Below are positions 34,803 through 42,954 of a stretch of DNA of 64,000 bases, piece after piece. How positions within the stretch are numbered: position 1 is the first letter of the stretch; every line of letters begins with the position of its first letter. The notes beneath the pieces were generated by a model. It did no database searches. It worked only from the letters and a program-made list of their open reading frames with translations, and was not told the DNA's origin. The translations under genes and the position numbers were made by a program. The stretch lies in NCBI GenBank assembly GCA_045641345.1, contig JAZUGR010000030.1:58786-122785 (forward strand), in the 5' to 3' direction. This stretch comes from Cacconaster sp045641345. GTDB taxonomy: Bacteria; Bacteroidota; Bacteroidia; Bacteroidales; UBA932.

Positions 34803-35795
34803 ATGTACAAGAAACTGTATCCGCTCAAATTCAATCCGGTCGTCCTCGACAAGGCCTGGGGATCGGAATCGTGGGAGATATCCTCGATGGGTGATGGCCT
34901 CGAGGGCACGGTGGAGAATGGTTTCCTTGCCGAAAACACTCTCTCCGACATTCTCGAGACATATATGGGCGAGCTGGTGGGCGACAACATATTCGAGTTC
35001 TTCAACCTCCAGTTCCCCGTCCTGATAAAGTTCCTGCAAGTCAGGGACCGTCTTTCCGTACAGGTACATCCTGACGACGCCACCGCGCTGGAACGTTACG
35101 GCGACTACGGCAAGAACGAATGCTGGTACATAATGGAAGCGGACTCCGCGGCCCGCATCCATATGGGATTCAAAAGGCCGGTTACCGCCGCCGAGGTCTA
35201 TTCCGGATGCAAAGACGGAACCATAGTGGAACTGCTGAACGAATATATCCCCCATAAAGGTGAATTTTTCTGGATTCCGGCCGGCACCGTCCACGCCTGC
35301 CGCGGGAATCTGCTGATTGCCGAAGTCCAACAGCCCTCCGACATCTCGCTCAGGCTGTACGACTGGGGAAGGGAGAACGACCCTTCCACGGCAAGAGAGA
35401 TGCACCTTGAAGAGGCCCTTGACTGCATAGATTATTCGGCTTTCGACGACAAGGCCAACCACATTGCAAGGATGGATGATATCTCCACCCTTGTCAGGGA
35501 CAGCCACTTTTCGGTAACCCGGATGAAACTTTCCTCGCCTGCGGGAGTGAGTATGGAAAACTCCAACAGTTTCATAGCCTATATATGCACGGACGGCAGC
35601 GCGGAGATCGCATCCGATGGCGGAGAGACCTTCACCATAGCACGGAAGGAGACCATCCTTGTGCCGGCATCCTTCGACAATTTCACCATCAGACCCGCAA
35701 AAGGGGGAGTCTCCCTGTTGCAGGTGCACGTTGACAGGATTGAGGAAAAGGACACGTACATCAACGACACCGACAATGGACAAAACAAGGATTGA
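34803..35795 (+). CDS. manA: Mannose-6-phosphate isomerase, class I
   Basis: Interconverts mannose-6-P and fructose-6-P, feeding GDP-mannose and glycan synthesis. The 330-residue protein has the cupin zinc ligands LSVQVHPDD, NECWYI and GTVHACRG. It carries the short form typical of Firmicutes/Bacteroidota enzymes. The S4-domain gene starts inside its last 20 bp. Confidence 0.93.
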   Translation: MYKKLYPLKFNPVVLDKAWGSESWEISSMGDGLEGTVENGFLAENTLSDILETYMGELVGDNIFEFFNLQFPVLIKFLQVRDRLSVQVHPDDATALERYGDYGKNECWYIMEADSAARIHMGFKRPVTAAEVYSGCKDGTIVELLNEYIPHKGEFFWIPAGTVHACRGNLLIAEVQQPSDISLRLYDWGRENDPSTAREMHLEEALDCIDYSAFDDKANHIARMDDISTLVRDSHFSVTRMKLSSPAGVSMENSNSFIAYICTDGSAEIASDGGETFTIARKETILVPASFDNFTIRPAKGGVSLLQVHVDRIEEKDTYINDTDNGQNKD

Positions 35796-36174
35796 CAAGT
35801 TCATCTGGTCGATACGGCTCTTCAAGACCAGAACCGATGCCACCGAGGCCTGTCGCGGAGGCAGGGTCACGGTAGGCGGAGCCGCAGTGAAGCCATCGAG
35901 GGAAGTGGGCGCGGGCGATGTCATATCCGTCCGCAAAGGGTCTGTGCACTATACTTTCAAGGTGATTCTGCCCCTTGAAAAGAGGGTCGGAGCGAAGGAA
36001 GTCGAAAAATACGCAGAGAATCTCACGCCCGAGAGCGAACTTGTCCGCGTCAGCGCTCCGGTCGAGACCATATTGGTGACCCGTGAAAAGGGAAGCGGAC
36101 GGCCCACGAAAAAAGACCGCCGCAAATTGGACGATCTCTATGAATCGCTGCTCTCCGAGGATGACGGGGACTGA
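35776..36174 (+). CDS. S4-domain RNA-binding protein (Hsp15/HslR-like)
   Basis: About 132 residues. The N-terminal S4 domain (RIDKFIWSIRLFKTRTDATEAC, GRVTVGG, VKPSREVGAGDVISV) binds structured RNA; the basic C-terminus (KKDRRKLDD) resembles Hsp15, which rescues stalled 50S-nascent chain complexes. It overlaps manA by 20 bp and its last 37 bp overlap the convergent pth gene. Confidence 0.88.
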   Translation: MDKTRIDKFIWSIRLFKTRTDATEACRGGRVTVGGAAVKPSREVGAGDVISVRKGSVHYTFKVILPLEKRVGAKEVEKYAENLTPESELVRVSAPVETILVTREKGSGRPTKKDRRKLDDLYESLLSEDDGD

Positions 36175-36737
36175 ACGTCCCTGTTGAAGAGGGTCATCGC
36201 CCTGTCGGCGCCTTCGGTGGCAAAGCATTTGACGGCATCCACGGCACGGTCGAGTATTTCAGGAAGCGCCGCCTCCTGTTCCGGAGGAATCTGTCCGAGC
36301 ACGAAATCAATCTGGCCGCCGCGTGAGAACCCGTTGCCTATACCGATTCTCAGCCTTGCATAATCTTCGCCTCCTATGCATTCGGCTATGTTCTTCAGCC
36401 CGTTGTGACCTCCGGCACTGCCCTTCTTGCGAAGACGCATCGAGCCGAAAGGTATCGAAAGGTCATCGACCACCACAAGGAGATTCTCGCGCGGGATGCC
36501 AAGTTGCTGCATCCAGTAGTTGACCGCCTTGCCGCTCAGATTCATATATGTCGAAGGCTTGAGGAGCGTGAACTTGCGCCCCTTGAAGGAGACCTCTGCA
36601 ATAGACCCGTACCTGAGCGTCGAAAAAGAAGTATTGGATGCCTGAGCCCAGGCATCCAATACCATGAATCCAATATTGTGACGGGTATGACTGTACTCCT
36701 GTCCGACATTTCCCAGTCCGGCAATGAGATATTTCAT
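36138..36737 (-). CDS. pth: Peptidyl-tRNA hydrolase
   Basis: Releases tRNA from peptidyl-tRNA that dropped off the ribosome. Family residues: N10 in GLGN, catalytic H20 in TRHNIGF, VDDLSIPFG and KGSAGGHNGL. The protein has a 13-residue Ser-rich tail (PSSSESSDS) after the usual end; this tail is encoded by the part that overlaps the convergent S4 gene. It lies 17 bp downstream of rplY, a common pairing. Confidence 0.96.
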   Translation of the reverse strand: MKYLIAGLGNVGQEYSHTRHNIGFMVLDAWAQASNTSFSTLRYGSIAEVSFKGRKFTLLKPSTYMNLSGKAVNYWMQQLGIPRENLLVVVDDLSIPFGSMRLRKKGSAGGHNGLKNIAECIGGEDYARLRIGIGNGFSRGGQIDFVLGQIPPEQEAALPEILDRAVDAVKCFATEGADRAMTLFNRDVQSPSSSESSDS

Positions 36738-36754
36738 ACTCCCCCGATTTCGGA

Positions 36755-37372
36755 TTATTCAGCTGCGGGAGTTGCTGCAGACTCGGCAGATGCGGACTCG
36801 GCAGATGCGGACTCTTCAGCCACGGCTGCGCGGGTTGACCTTACGGAGCATACCAGAGTGGCCTTGGGTGAGACAATCTTGAAATTGTCGAACTTCAGAT
36901 CGCCTGCCGAAATATGGCTGCCTATACCCAGAGAGGTGACATCCACGGTGATTTCATCGGGAAGATCCTTCACAAGAGCGCTGATCTTGAGCTTGCGGAC
37001 AGCCTGATAGAGTTTGCCGCCCGCCTTTACGCCCTCCGAGTTGCCGGCAGTCTTGACAGGAACCTCGATGGTTACAGGCTTGTCTTCCGAGAGCACGAGG
37101 AAATCGGCGTGCAGAGGCTTGTCGGTGACAGGGTGATACTGTACTGCCTGGAGCTTTGTCATATACTTGCCGCCTTCAACCTCGAGGTCTATGATCTGCG
37201 AGTACGGAGTATCCGTAACAAGTTTGAGATCCTTTTCGTCGATTGAGAATGATGTGTTGGAAACGCCATTGCCATAAACGACGCAAGGCACTTTTTCCGA
37301 TTTGCGGACACTCTTCACGTCCGCCTTCTTTCCGGTAACGCGTGCGATACCTTTGAGTGAGATGTGTTTCAT
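36755..37372 (-). CDS. rplY: 50S ribosomal protein L25, long (CTC/TL5) form
   Basis: Binds 5S rRNA. The 205-residue protein has the L25 5S-binding domain (1-95) and the C-terminal TL5 domain (95-180), then a low-complexity tail made of repeated ESA/SAESA units. It heads the rplY-pth pair on the minus strand, with promoter box TAACTTTG (37457-37450) and a leader of about 70 nt containing a hairpin. Confidence 0.96.
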   Translation of the reverse strand: MKHISLKGIARVTGKKADVKSVRKSEKVPCVVYGNGVSNTSFSIDEKDLKLVTDTPYSQIIDLEVEGGKYMTKLQAVQYHPVTDKPLHADFLVLSEDKPVTIEVPVKTAGNSEGVKAGGKLYQAVRKLKISALVKDLPDEITVDVTSLGIGSHISAGDLKFDNFKIVSPKATLVCSVRSTRAAVAEESASAESASAESAATPAAE

Positions 37373-37394
37373 AATAATAAAAATGTGTTACTCA

Positions 37395-37413
37395 AGCCGG
37401 AAAGGGTCCGGCT
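37395..37413 (-). promoter_or_regulatory. Hairpin in the rplY 5' leader
   Basis: Seven-bp stem AGCCGGA/TCCGGCT with a five-base loop, inside the predicted leader of rplY. It may be a ribosomal-protein autoregulation site, which is inference. Confidence 0.45.
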
Positions 37414-37449
37414 CCCATTACACCAAAAAGATTCCTTTTTAGCGGGACG

Positions 37450-37457
37450 CAAAGTTA
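37450..37457 (-). promoter_or_regulatory. -7 box TAACTTTG of rplY-pth
   Basis: Perfect TAnnTTTG on the minus strand, 77 nt before the rplY ATG. Confidence 0.55.
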
Positions 37458-37478
37458 ATAATTTTTACGATTTATTTA

Positions 37479-37486
37479 TATCTTTG
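37479..37486 (+). promoter_or_regulatory. -7 box TATCTTTG of the DivIC-like gene
   Basis: Perfect consensus 22 nt before the ATG at 37509; back to back with the rplY box. Confidence 0.6.
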
Positions 37487-37508
37487 CACGGTAAGGTTGC
37501 AATTTTTT

Positions 37509-37859
37509 ATGAAAATCGCAAACAATATCAAGGAAGCCCATGCCGCATTCCGCGGCAGGATATCGGCCATCAAGGAGCGGAGCGCCCTGTGCCGTATGGT
37601 TCTCAACAAATACGCCATCGCCTTCATCCTGTTCCTTATATGGATATGTTTCCTTGACAACAACTCCGTCGGCGTATGGATCGCCGCCGAGCGGAAACTG
37701 CACGAACAGAAGCATCAGATCGAGGCCCTTGAAAGCGAAATATCGGCAAAACAGGCCCGTATAGAGCGGCTCAATTCACAAAAGGACACGCTGGAGCGTT
37801 TCGCAAGGGAGGAGTACCTCTTCCACGAGGATGGCGAAGACGTTTTTATCGTAAAATGA
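37509..37859 (+). CDS. Septum formation initiator protein (FtsB/DivIC-like)
   Basis: About 116 residues, bitopic: a short cytoplasmic N-terminus, one transmembrane helix (about 34-54), then a coiled coil (about 62-100) and the conserved end LERFAREEYLFHEDGEDVFIV typical of Bacteroidota FtsB/DivIC proteins. It should join FtsL and FtsQ in the divisome. The ATG at 37509 is preferred over a TTG at 37497. Confidence 0.9.
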   Translation: MKIANNIKEAHAAFRGRISAIKERSALCRMVLNKYAIAFILFLIWICFLDNNSVGVWIAAERKLHEQKHQIEALESEISAKQARIERLNSQKDTLERFAREEYLFHEDGEDVFIVK

Positions 37860-37900
37860 AAGCCCATTTGACGATTTTTTCACCGAAAATGAAAATTTTA

Positions 37901-37932
37901 TTTGTCAATTGACTGAATTATACTTACTTTTG
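37901..37932 (+). promoter_or_regulatory. Complete promoter of the histone-like gene
   Basis: TTTG (37901-37904), 20-nt spacer, TACTTTTG (37925-37932), a full Bacteroidota consensus promoter. An AT-rich leader of about 43 nt follows, consistent with strong expression. Confidence 0.75.
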
Positions 37933-37978
37933 GAAGAAAGAAAAATTTTATCAACCAAACCAAATATCAAATACAACT

Positions 37979-38155
37979 ATGAAAGCAATTGTAGCAGAAA
38001 TCAATGCACTTATCGAGGCATTCCAGAAAGATGCTGAGGCTCAGATTGTTAAAGGCAACAAGGCTGCCGGAACACGCGCTCGCAAGGCTGCTCTCGGAAT
38101 CAGCCAGAAAATGAAGGAATTCAGGAAGGCATCAGTAGAGGCTTCCAAGAAGTAA
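37979..38155 (+). CDS. Histone H1-like protein, small Bacteroidota form
   Basis: A 58-residue basic protein, MKAIVAEINALIEAF at the start and SVEASKK at the end, with GNKAAGTRARKAALGISQ in the middle. It matches the short histone H1-like family of Bacteroidota, distantly similar to chlamydial Hc1; a role in nucleoid organisation is presumed. It has a perfect promoter, and a clear intrinsic terminator follows 22 bp after the stop, so it is a monocistronic unit. Confidence 0.9.
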   Translation: MKAIVAEINALIEAFQKDAEAQIVKGNKAAGTRARKAALGISQKMKEFRKASVEASKK

Positions 38156-38177
38156 GCCGTCCCAAGTACCATATTTG

Positions 38178-38206
38178 AAGGGCAGCAGCGATGTTGTCCT
38201 TTTTTT
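38178..38206 (+). terminator. Intrinsic terminator of the histone-like gene
   Basis: Ten-bp stem (with G-U pairs) AAGGGCAGCA/TGTTGTCCTT, a GCGA tetraloop and a run of seven T (38200-38206). Confidence 0.85.
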
Positions 38207-38207
38207 G

Positions 38208-38215
38208 TACCTTTG
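38208..38215 (+). promoter_or_regulatory. -7 box TACCTTTG of the GT39 gene
   Basis: Perfect consensus starting two bases after the T-run of the preceding terminator; 37 nt before the ATG at 38253. Confidence 0.55.
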
Positions 38216-38252
38216 CGGGCCGGACAGTTGGTTGCCCGAAAAAACACCTATT

Positions 38253-39416
38253 ATGGCCAAACAAGATAACATTCTGAAATACACCCTCGTAAGATTGGTG
38301 ATTTACCTCGTGGCGCTGACCCCTCTGATAATGTTGAGGGAATTCGCGCCATCGAGCGAAACAAGTTACCTCTCCATAGCCGAAGAGGCCATGTGCGACA
38401 ATCATACGTGGTGCATGTACAGCAACGGGGAGCCCTATACCGACAATCCCCCGCTCTATTTCTGGATAATAATGATGGTCGAGCGCATTGCAGGCGAAGC
38501 GTCCACCCCGATGGCGCTTGCTTTCTTTTCGCTGATTCCGGCCTTCATAATAGTCTCGGCATTCGGGAACTGGTGCCGCGAATCGATCAAGAAAACCAGC
38601 TACAGGGGCGCAGCCGAAATAACTTTGATGTCAACGGCGTGGTTCCTGGGCTCGGCAGTGGCATTGAGTATGGAGATGCTCTTCACGATGTTCGTAACTC
38701 TGGCCATGGTGATATTCTGGAGATTCTACCTCAACAAGAACAGTCTGGCAGACAAATGGCTGTTCGGCATCTGCGTTCTGGCAGCAATGCTGACCAAAGG
38801 CCCGATCGGGCTGCTCCTGCCGCTGGCAGGCATCCTCGTCTTTCTTGCCCTCGACCACAACTTCAATATGGCCAGGAAGGTATGGGGATGGCGGACCTGG
38901 GTTGTCCTTATCTGCGGATGCGCCATCTGGTGGATATCCACCGCCGGTGAGGGAGGCCCCGGATACCTCAAGGAAATGCTGCTGCAGCAGACAATCGGAA
39001 ACGCCGTCACCTCCCCCAGCCATCCGGAGCCGCCCTATTACTACCTCTGCACGATGTGGTATGCGATGGGGCCGTGGTCCGTCATCACGATAGGGGTGAT
39101 TGTCTGGGCGCTGATAAAGAAAATCCAGCTGAACAGCCTGACCAAGTTCTTCCTTGTTTCGGCAGGAGTGACTTTCGTAATCCTGTCACTGGCCGCATCA
39201 AAGCTTCAGTCATACCTCCTCCCGTGCTTCGGCTTCATCACCTACGCCGCATATATGATCATCTACCATATGGCCGGGACAAGCCACCGGATGCACGTTG
39301 CAGCAAGGTTGCTGAAAAATGTAATGCTGGTCGGATCCGTAGCGATACTTGCAGCCGTATGCCTGGTGGCGATGTTCGCCACCGATTGGGTGAACTCGAT
39401 TGTCCTCGGGCTCTAA
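38253..39416 (+). CDS. GT39/ArnT-like membrane glycosyltransferase
   Basis: About 387 residues with some ten transmembrane helices. The first periplasmic loop has the PMT/ArnT pattern E-x2-Y (ETSYLSIAEEAM) and NGEPYTDNPPLYFW, then MEMLFTMFVTLAMVIFW and KGPIGLLLPLAG. Such enzymes move a sugar from a polyprenyl-phosphate donor to lipid A, protein or glycan on the outer face of the inner membrane. The DPM synthase at 55413-56144 could supply its donor. It converges on holA with a four-base overlap of the stop codons. Confidence 0.88.
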   Translation: MAKQDNILKYTLVRLVIYLVALTPLIMLREFAPSSETSYLSIAEEAMCDNHTWCMYSNGEPYTDNPPLYFWIIMMVERIAGEASTPMALAFFSLIPAFIIVSAFGNWCRESIKKTSYRGAAEITLMSTAWFLGSAVALSMEMLFTMFVTLAMVIFWRFYLNKNSLADKWLFGICVLAAMLTKGPIGLLLPLAGILVFLALDHNFNMARKVWGWRTWVVLICGCAIWWISTAGEGGPGYLKEMLLQQTIGNAVTSPSHPEPPYYYLCTMWYAMGPWSVITIGVIVWALIKKIQLNSLTKFFLVSAGVTFVILSLAASKLQSYLLPCFGFITYAAYMIIYHMAGTSHRMHVAARLLKNVMLVGSVAILAAVCLVAMFATDWVNSIVLGL

Positions 39417-40471
39417 CGCAGGATCATCGACACCAGTTCGCCCAACAAGGCGCCGTCCGTGGCCTCGCCGCGGAGGGCGCTTTTGCTTCTGGCATCATAC
39501 TCCCTCAGGATTGAAATGACCTTCATCACCTTGCGGACGGGATAGTTGGCGGCCGCCTTTTCGTACTCACCGGCAAAATATGGGTTTATCCCGAGCTGGG
39601 AGAGCACCTCACCCCTGGGGACCGACGACATCGACAGCGCATGGTAGCGCAGCAGCTTGATGAAGTGTGACGACAGGGCCGCCAGTGTCATCTGTATCGG
39701 AAATCTCCTCTCGTTGCAGGCAAAGAAATACACTATCCTGTAACACCGCACACTGTCCTTCAGCGAAAGAGCCTTTGTCAGTTCAAACACCGAATAATCG
39801 CGGCTCATACCGACATTGCGCTCGATATCGGCGGCAGTCACCGACGAAGTGCCTGAAGGGAGGGTCTTGACAAGCTTGTCTGTCTCCGACACTATCCTGC
39901 TTATGTCCACTCCGGCATATTCAGCCATCAGGGCAGCCCCATCGGGGGAGATTGAGAACCCCAGCTCCCTGAAATAGTCCTCTATCCAGCGGGCCATCCT
40001 GTAATCGGGAATCTGGTTCGACTCGAACACTGCACCGACCTTGGACGCCTGCTTGTAGAATGAGGTGCGCTTGTCGATGGATTTCGAACTCTTCGTGATG
40101 TCGTTGGGAGTCTTGTAGCAGATTACGAGCACCGTAGTGGGCATCATCGATTCGAAATAGACCCCGATATCCTCGATGGACGACATCATCTGGGCCTCCT
40201 TGACAATCACGAGGCGGCGCGAAACCATCATCGGGAACTGGCGTGAGGCGCTCACAACCTGCGCCGCGCTGACATCCTGCCCGAAATAGACCACCTGCCC
40301 GAAATCACGTTCCTCGGGAGAAAGGGCATTTTCGGCAATCAGCGAGCACAACTTGTCTATGTAGTAGTGTTCCTTGCCGAAAAGAAGGTAGAAAGGACGT
40401 ATCGTACCGGATAGAATCTCGTCCCTGAGCGCATTGAACTGGGCTGTAGTGTCTGAAATCTGCTTCGCCAT
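39413..40471 (-). CDS. holA: DNA polymerase III subunit delta
   Basis: Clamp-loader subunit that opens the sliding clamp. The 352-residue protein shows the delta pattern: RPFYLLFGKEHYYIDKL (20s-40s), SRRLVIVKEAQMM, a central lid region and C-terminal helical collar (FFACNERRFPIQMTLAAL). A -7 box TACCTTTG (40485-40478) ends six bases before the ATG, predicting an almost leaderless mRNA. Confidence 0.93.
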   Translation of the reverse strand: MAKQISDTTAQFNALRDEILSGTIRPFYLLFGKEHYYIDKLCSLIAENALSPEERDFGQVVYFGQDVSAAQVVSASRQFPMMVSRRLVIVKEAQMMSSIEDIGVYFESMMPTTVLVICYKTPNDITKSSKSIDKRTSFYKQASKVGAVFESNQIPDYRMARWIEDYFRELGFSISPDGAALMAEYAGVDISRIVSETDKLVKTLPSGTSSVTAADIERNVGMSRDYSVFELTKALSLKDSVRCYRIVYFFACNERRFPIQMTLAALSSHFIKLLRYHALSMSSVPRGEVLSQLGINPYFAGEYEKAAANYPVRKVMKVISILREYDARSKSALRGEATDGALLGELVSMILR

Positions 40472-40477
40472 ATTTTA

Positions 40478-40485
40478 CAAAGGTA
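40478..40485 (-). promoter_or_regulatory. -7 box TACCTTTG of holA
   Basis: Perfect consensus on the minus strand, six bases from the holA ATG. Confidence 0.6.
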
Positions 40486-40497
40486 TCAATTTTTGTG

Positions 40498-40505
40498 TAA
40501 TTTTG
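40498..40505 (+). promoter_or_regulatory. -7 box TAATTTTG of the first BASS transporter gene
   Basis: Perfect consensus, 12 bp from the divergent holA box and 24 nt before the ATG at 40530. Confidence 0.5.
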
Positions 40506-40529
40506 CGCCACCTTCAAAGAGATGTACCG

Positions 40530-41603
40530 ATGGGCGAAATGCACCACATATTCCATCCGCTGCCGCAATCACGGCGCAGTGCGCTGGCAAGATTCCTTGC
40601 CGACTGGATACTCATATTGGCGATGGCCCTGGGAACGGCGGCATACCTTCTCTACCATCACCTGCCGTCGCCCTCCCTGCACAAAGCCGGGCCGGCTCTG
40701 CTCGGATTGTGCAACATACTGCAGCCCGCGCTAATTTCGGTTATGCTGCTGCTCAATTTCTGCAAGGTGGACCTGCGGAAGATGAGGCCGCACAAGTGGC
40801 AGGCAATCATCCTTTTCCTGCAATGCGCCCCTTTTGCCGCACTGGCACTGGCCATCCATCTGTCAGAGGGGAGCGACGGCGCGTTGGCACGGTGGACGGT
40901 CGCAAACAGGATTCCGATCGAAGCCGCAATGATCTGCCTCATCTGCCCCACGGCGAGCAGTGCGGGAGTTGTGACCGACCGCCTCGGAGGAAGCGTGACG
41001 CAGGTCGTGACCTATACCGTGATTATCAATCTCGTGGCATCGATAATGATACCTCTTTTCATCCCGTTGATATACCCCTCTTCGATGGGATTTGTTCAGG
41101 CGGCGGTCAAGATCACGTGGAAAGTGTTCCCAATGCTCATCCTTCCGCTGCTGGCCGCAGCCATCCTGCGGTACTTTATGCCGAAGGTCCACTCATTCCT
41201 GCTCAGATATGCCTATCTTTCGTTCTATATATGGGCCTTCTCCCTCTCGATGGCAATCGCCTTGAGCGTGAGGTCGCTCGTACAAGGCCGAAGCGGGACC
41301 GGGACATTCCTCTGGATTGCATTTGCCGCCGCAGCGAGCTGCATCGTGCAGTTCTCCATAGGCAAGAAAACCGGAAGCAGATTCGGCTGCCGCATCACTG
41401 CCGGGCAGAGCATGGCACAGAAGAATACCATATTCGCGATATGGGTGGGATACACCTTCATGGACCCGCTCACTTCGCTTGCGGGAGGATTCTACAGTCT
41501 GGTACAGAACATATTCAACTCCTATCAGCTGTATTGCCGGAGGAAGCTTGAGGAGCGGAGGGCCGCAAACCCATTTCAGCAGCCTTCTCCTTCATCAGAC
41601 TGA
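40530..41603 (+). CDS. Bile acid:sodium symporter (BASS) superfamily transporter
   Basis: About 357 residues with nine to ten membrane helices. The family look is given by AAMICLICPTASSAGVVTDRLGGSVTQVVTYTVIINLVASIMIPLFIP and the later crossover helices (AGQSMAQKNTIFAIWVGYTF). The substrate is unknown. The start at 40530 is chosen by the promoter position. The last 89 bp overlap the 3' end of the convergent cca gene, the longest overlap of the window. Confidence 0.8.
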   Translation: MGEMHHIFHPLPQSRRSALARFLADWILILAMALGTAAYLLYHHLPSPSLHKAGPALLGLCNILQPALISVMLLLNFCKVDLRKMRPHKWQAIILFLQCAPFAALALAIHLSEGSDGALARWTVANRIPIEAAMICLICPTASSAGVVTDRLGGSVTQVVTYTVIINLVASIMIPLFIPLIYPSSMGFVQAAVKITWKVFPMLILPLLAAAILRYFMPKVHSFLLRYAYLSFYIWAFSLSMAIALSVRSLVQGRSGTGTFLWIAFAAAASCIVQFSIGKKTGSRFGCRITAGQSMAQKNTIFAIWVGYTFMDPLTSLAGGFYSLVQNIFNSYQLYCRRKLEERRAANPFQQPSPSSD

Positions 41604-42954
41604 TTGCGGCTTCGTATTCGTTGGGGATGACTCCGTCGAGGATGGCCTCCTTGACAAAATCCTTCAGAACGCCTATCTCGCGGCACGGAGGGATACCGTA
41701 CGTCTCCATTATCAATTCGCCCGTCACCGGATTCTTGAAATTGCGGACAGCATCCTTGGCCTCCACCTCGACGAGCTTTTCCTTCACGCGCTCATACTGC
41801 CGGCGGAAAGTCTCGACCTTGCGGTCGTTCTTGGAGGTTATGTCGGCCTTGCACAGCACCATCAGGTCATCCACGTCGTCGCCTGCGTCAAAGAGCAGAC
41901 GGCGCACGGCCGAATCGGTGACTTCATCGGTCACCAACGCGATGGGACGCAGATGGAGGGCGACGAGCTTCTGCACGTATTTCATATCGTCGTTCTGCGA
42001 CATCTTGAGGCTGGAGAATATGCCTCTGATCATCTTGGACCCGACATATTCGTGCCCGTGGAAAGTCCATCCCACGCCTGGCTCGAACCTCTTGACCTGA
42101 GCCTTGCCCACATCATGAAGGAGGGCGGCCCACCTCAGCCAGATATTGTCGCTCACCTCGGCCACGTTGTCGAGCACCTGCAGGGAATGGAGGAAGTTGT
42201 CCTTATGACCGCAGCCACCGATGGTCTCCACACCCTTCAATGCGTCCAGAGCCGGCAACACGTGGGGCAGCAAACCGCACTCATCCATCAGGAACCAGCC
42301 TCTGGAGGGCTTCGGAGACTTCATTATCTTCATCAGCTCGTCGGCCACCCGCTCTGCGGAAAGGATGGAAAGCCTCCCGCTGTTGCGCCTTATCGAATCC
42401 TTGGATTCCTGTACTATGGAAAAGCCCAGCTGGGTGGCGAAACGCACGGCCCGCAGCATTCTCAAAGGGTCGTCGCTGTATGTGGTGTCGGGATCAAGAG
42501 GGGTGCGGATTATCCCGGCGTCAAGGTCGCGGATTCCGCCGAAAGGGTCTACAAGAGCGCCGAAAGTATCTTTCTGCAAGCTGAAAGCCAGCGCATTGAT
42601 GGTGAAGTCGCGGCGCTGCTGATCCTCTTCGAGGGAACCGTTTTCCACAACGGGCTTGCGCGAAGAGGCCCTGTATGACTCACGCCTCGCACCGACGAAC
42701 TCCACCTCCATACCGTGGTAATGGAGCATTGCGGTACCGAAATTCTTGAAAACCGAGACCACCGACCCGACCCTGCGGGCCACCGCCTCGGCGACCGCTA
42801 TGCCGCTCCCCTCGACCACTATGTCGATGTCGTTGCTCCGGCGCTGGAGAAACCAGTCCCTCACATAGCCTCCTATGACAAAAGCCCTGACGTTCTGCCG
42901 GGCGGCCTCTTCGGAGACTATCTCGAAAATCCTGTTGTCAAGTGCGCTCTTCAT
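41515..42954 (-). CDS. cca: CCA tRNA nucleotidyltransferase with HD domain
   Basis: Adds or repairs the 3' CCA of tRNAs. Class II nucleotidyltransferase motifs: GGYVRDW (about 28-34), SNDIDIVV, RRDFTINALA (about 113-122) and the ERVADELMKI neck. A C-terminal HD domain (LLHDVGKAQVKRF) follows, as in bacterial PcnB-like enzymes; it may give phosphatase or phosphodiesterase activity. Length 479 is normal for Bacteroidota. The start overlaps the HsdR-N gene by 17 bp. Confidence 0.94.
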   Translation of the reverse strand: MKSALDNRIFEIVSEEAARQNVRAFVIGGYVRDWFLQRRSNDIDIVVEGSGIAVAEAVARRVGSVVSVFKNFGTAMLHYHGMEVEFVGARRESYRASSRKPVVENGSLEEDQQRRDFTINALAFSLQKDTFGALVDPFGGIRDLDAGIIRTPLDPDTTYSDDPLRMLRAVRFATQLGFSIVQESKDSIRRNSGRLSILSAERVADELMKIMKSPKPSRGWFLMDECGLLPHVLPALDALKGVETIGGCGHKDNFLHSLQVLDNVAEVSDNIWLRWAALLHDVGKAQVKRFEPGVGWTFHGHEYVGSKMIRGIFSSLKMSQNDDMKYVQKLVALHLRPIALVTDEVTDSAVRRLLFDAGDDVDDLMVLCKADITSKNDRKVETFRRQYERVKEKLVEVEAKDAVRNFKNPVTGELIMETYGIPPCREIGVLKDFVKEAILDGVIPNEYEAAISLMKEKAAEMGLRPSAPQASSGNTADRS

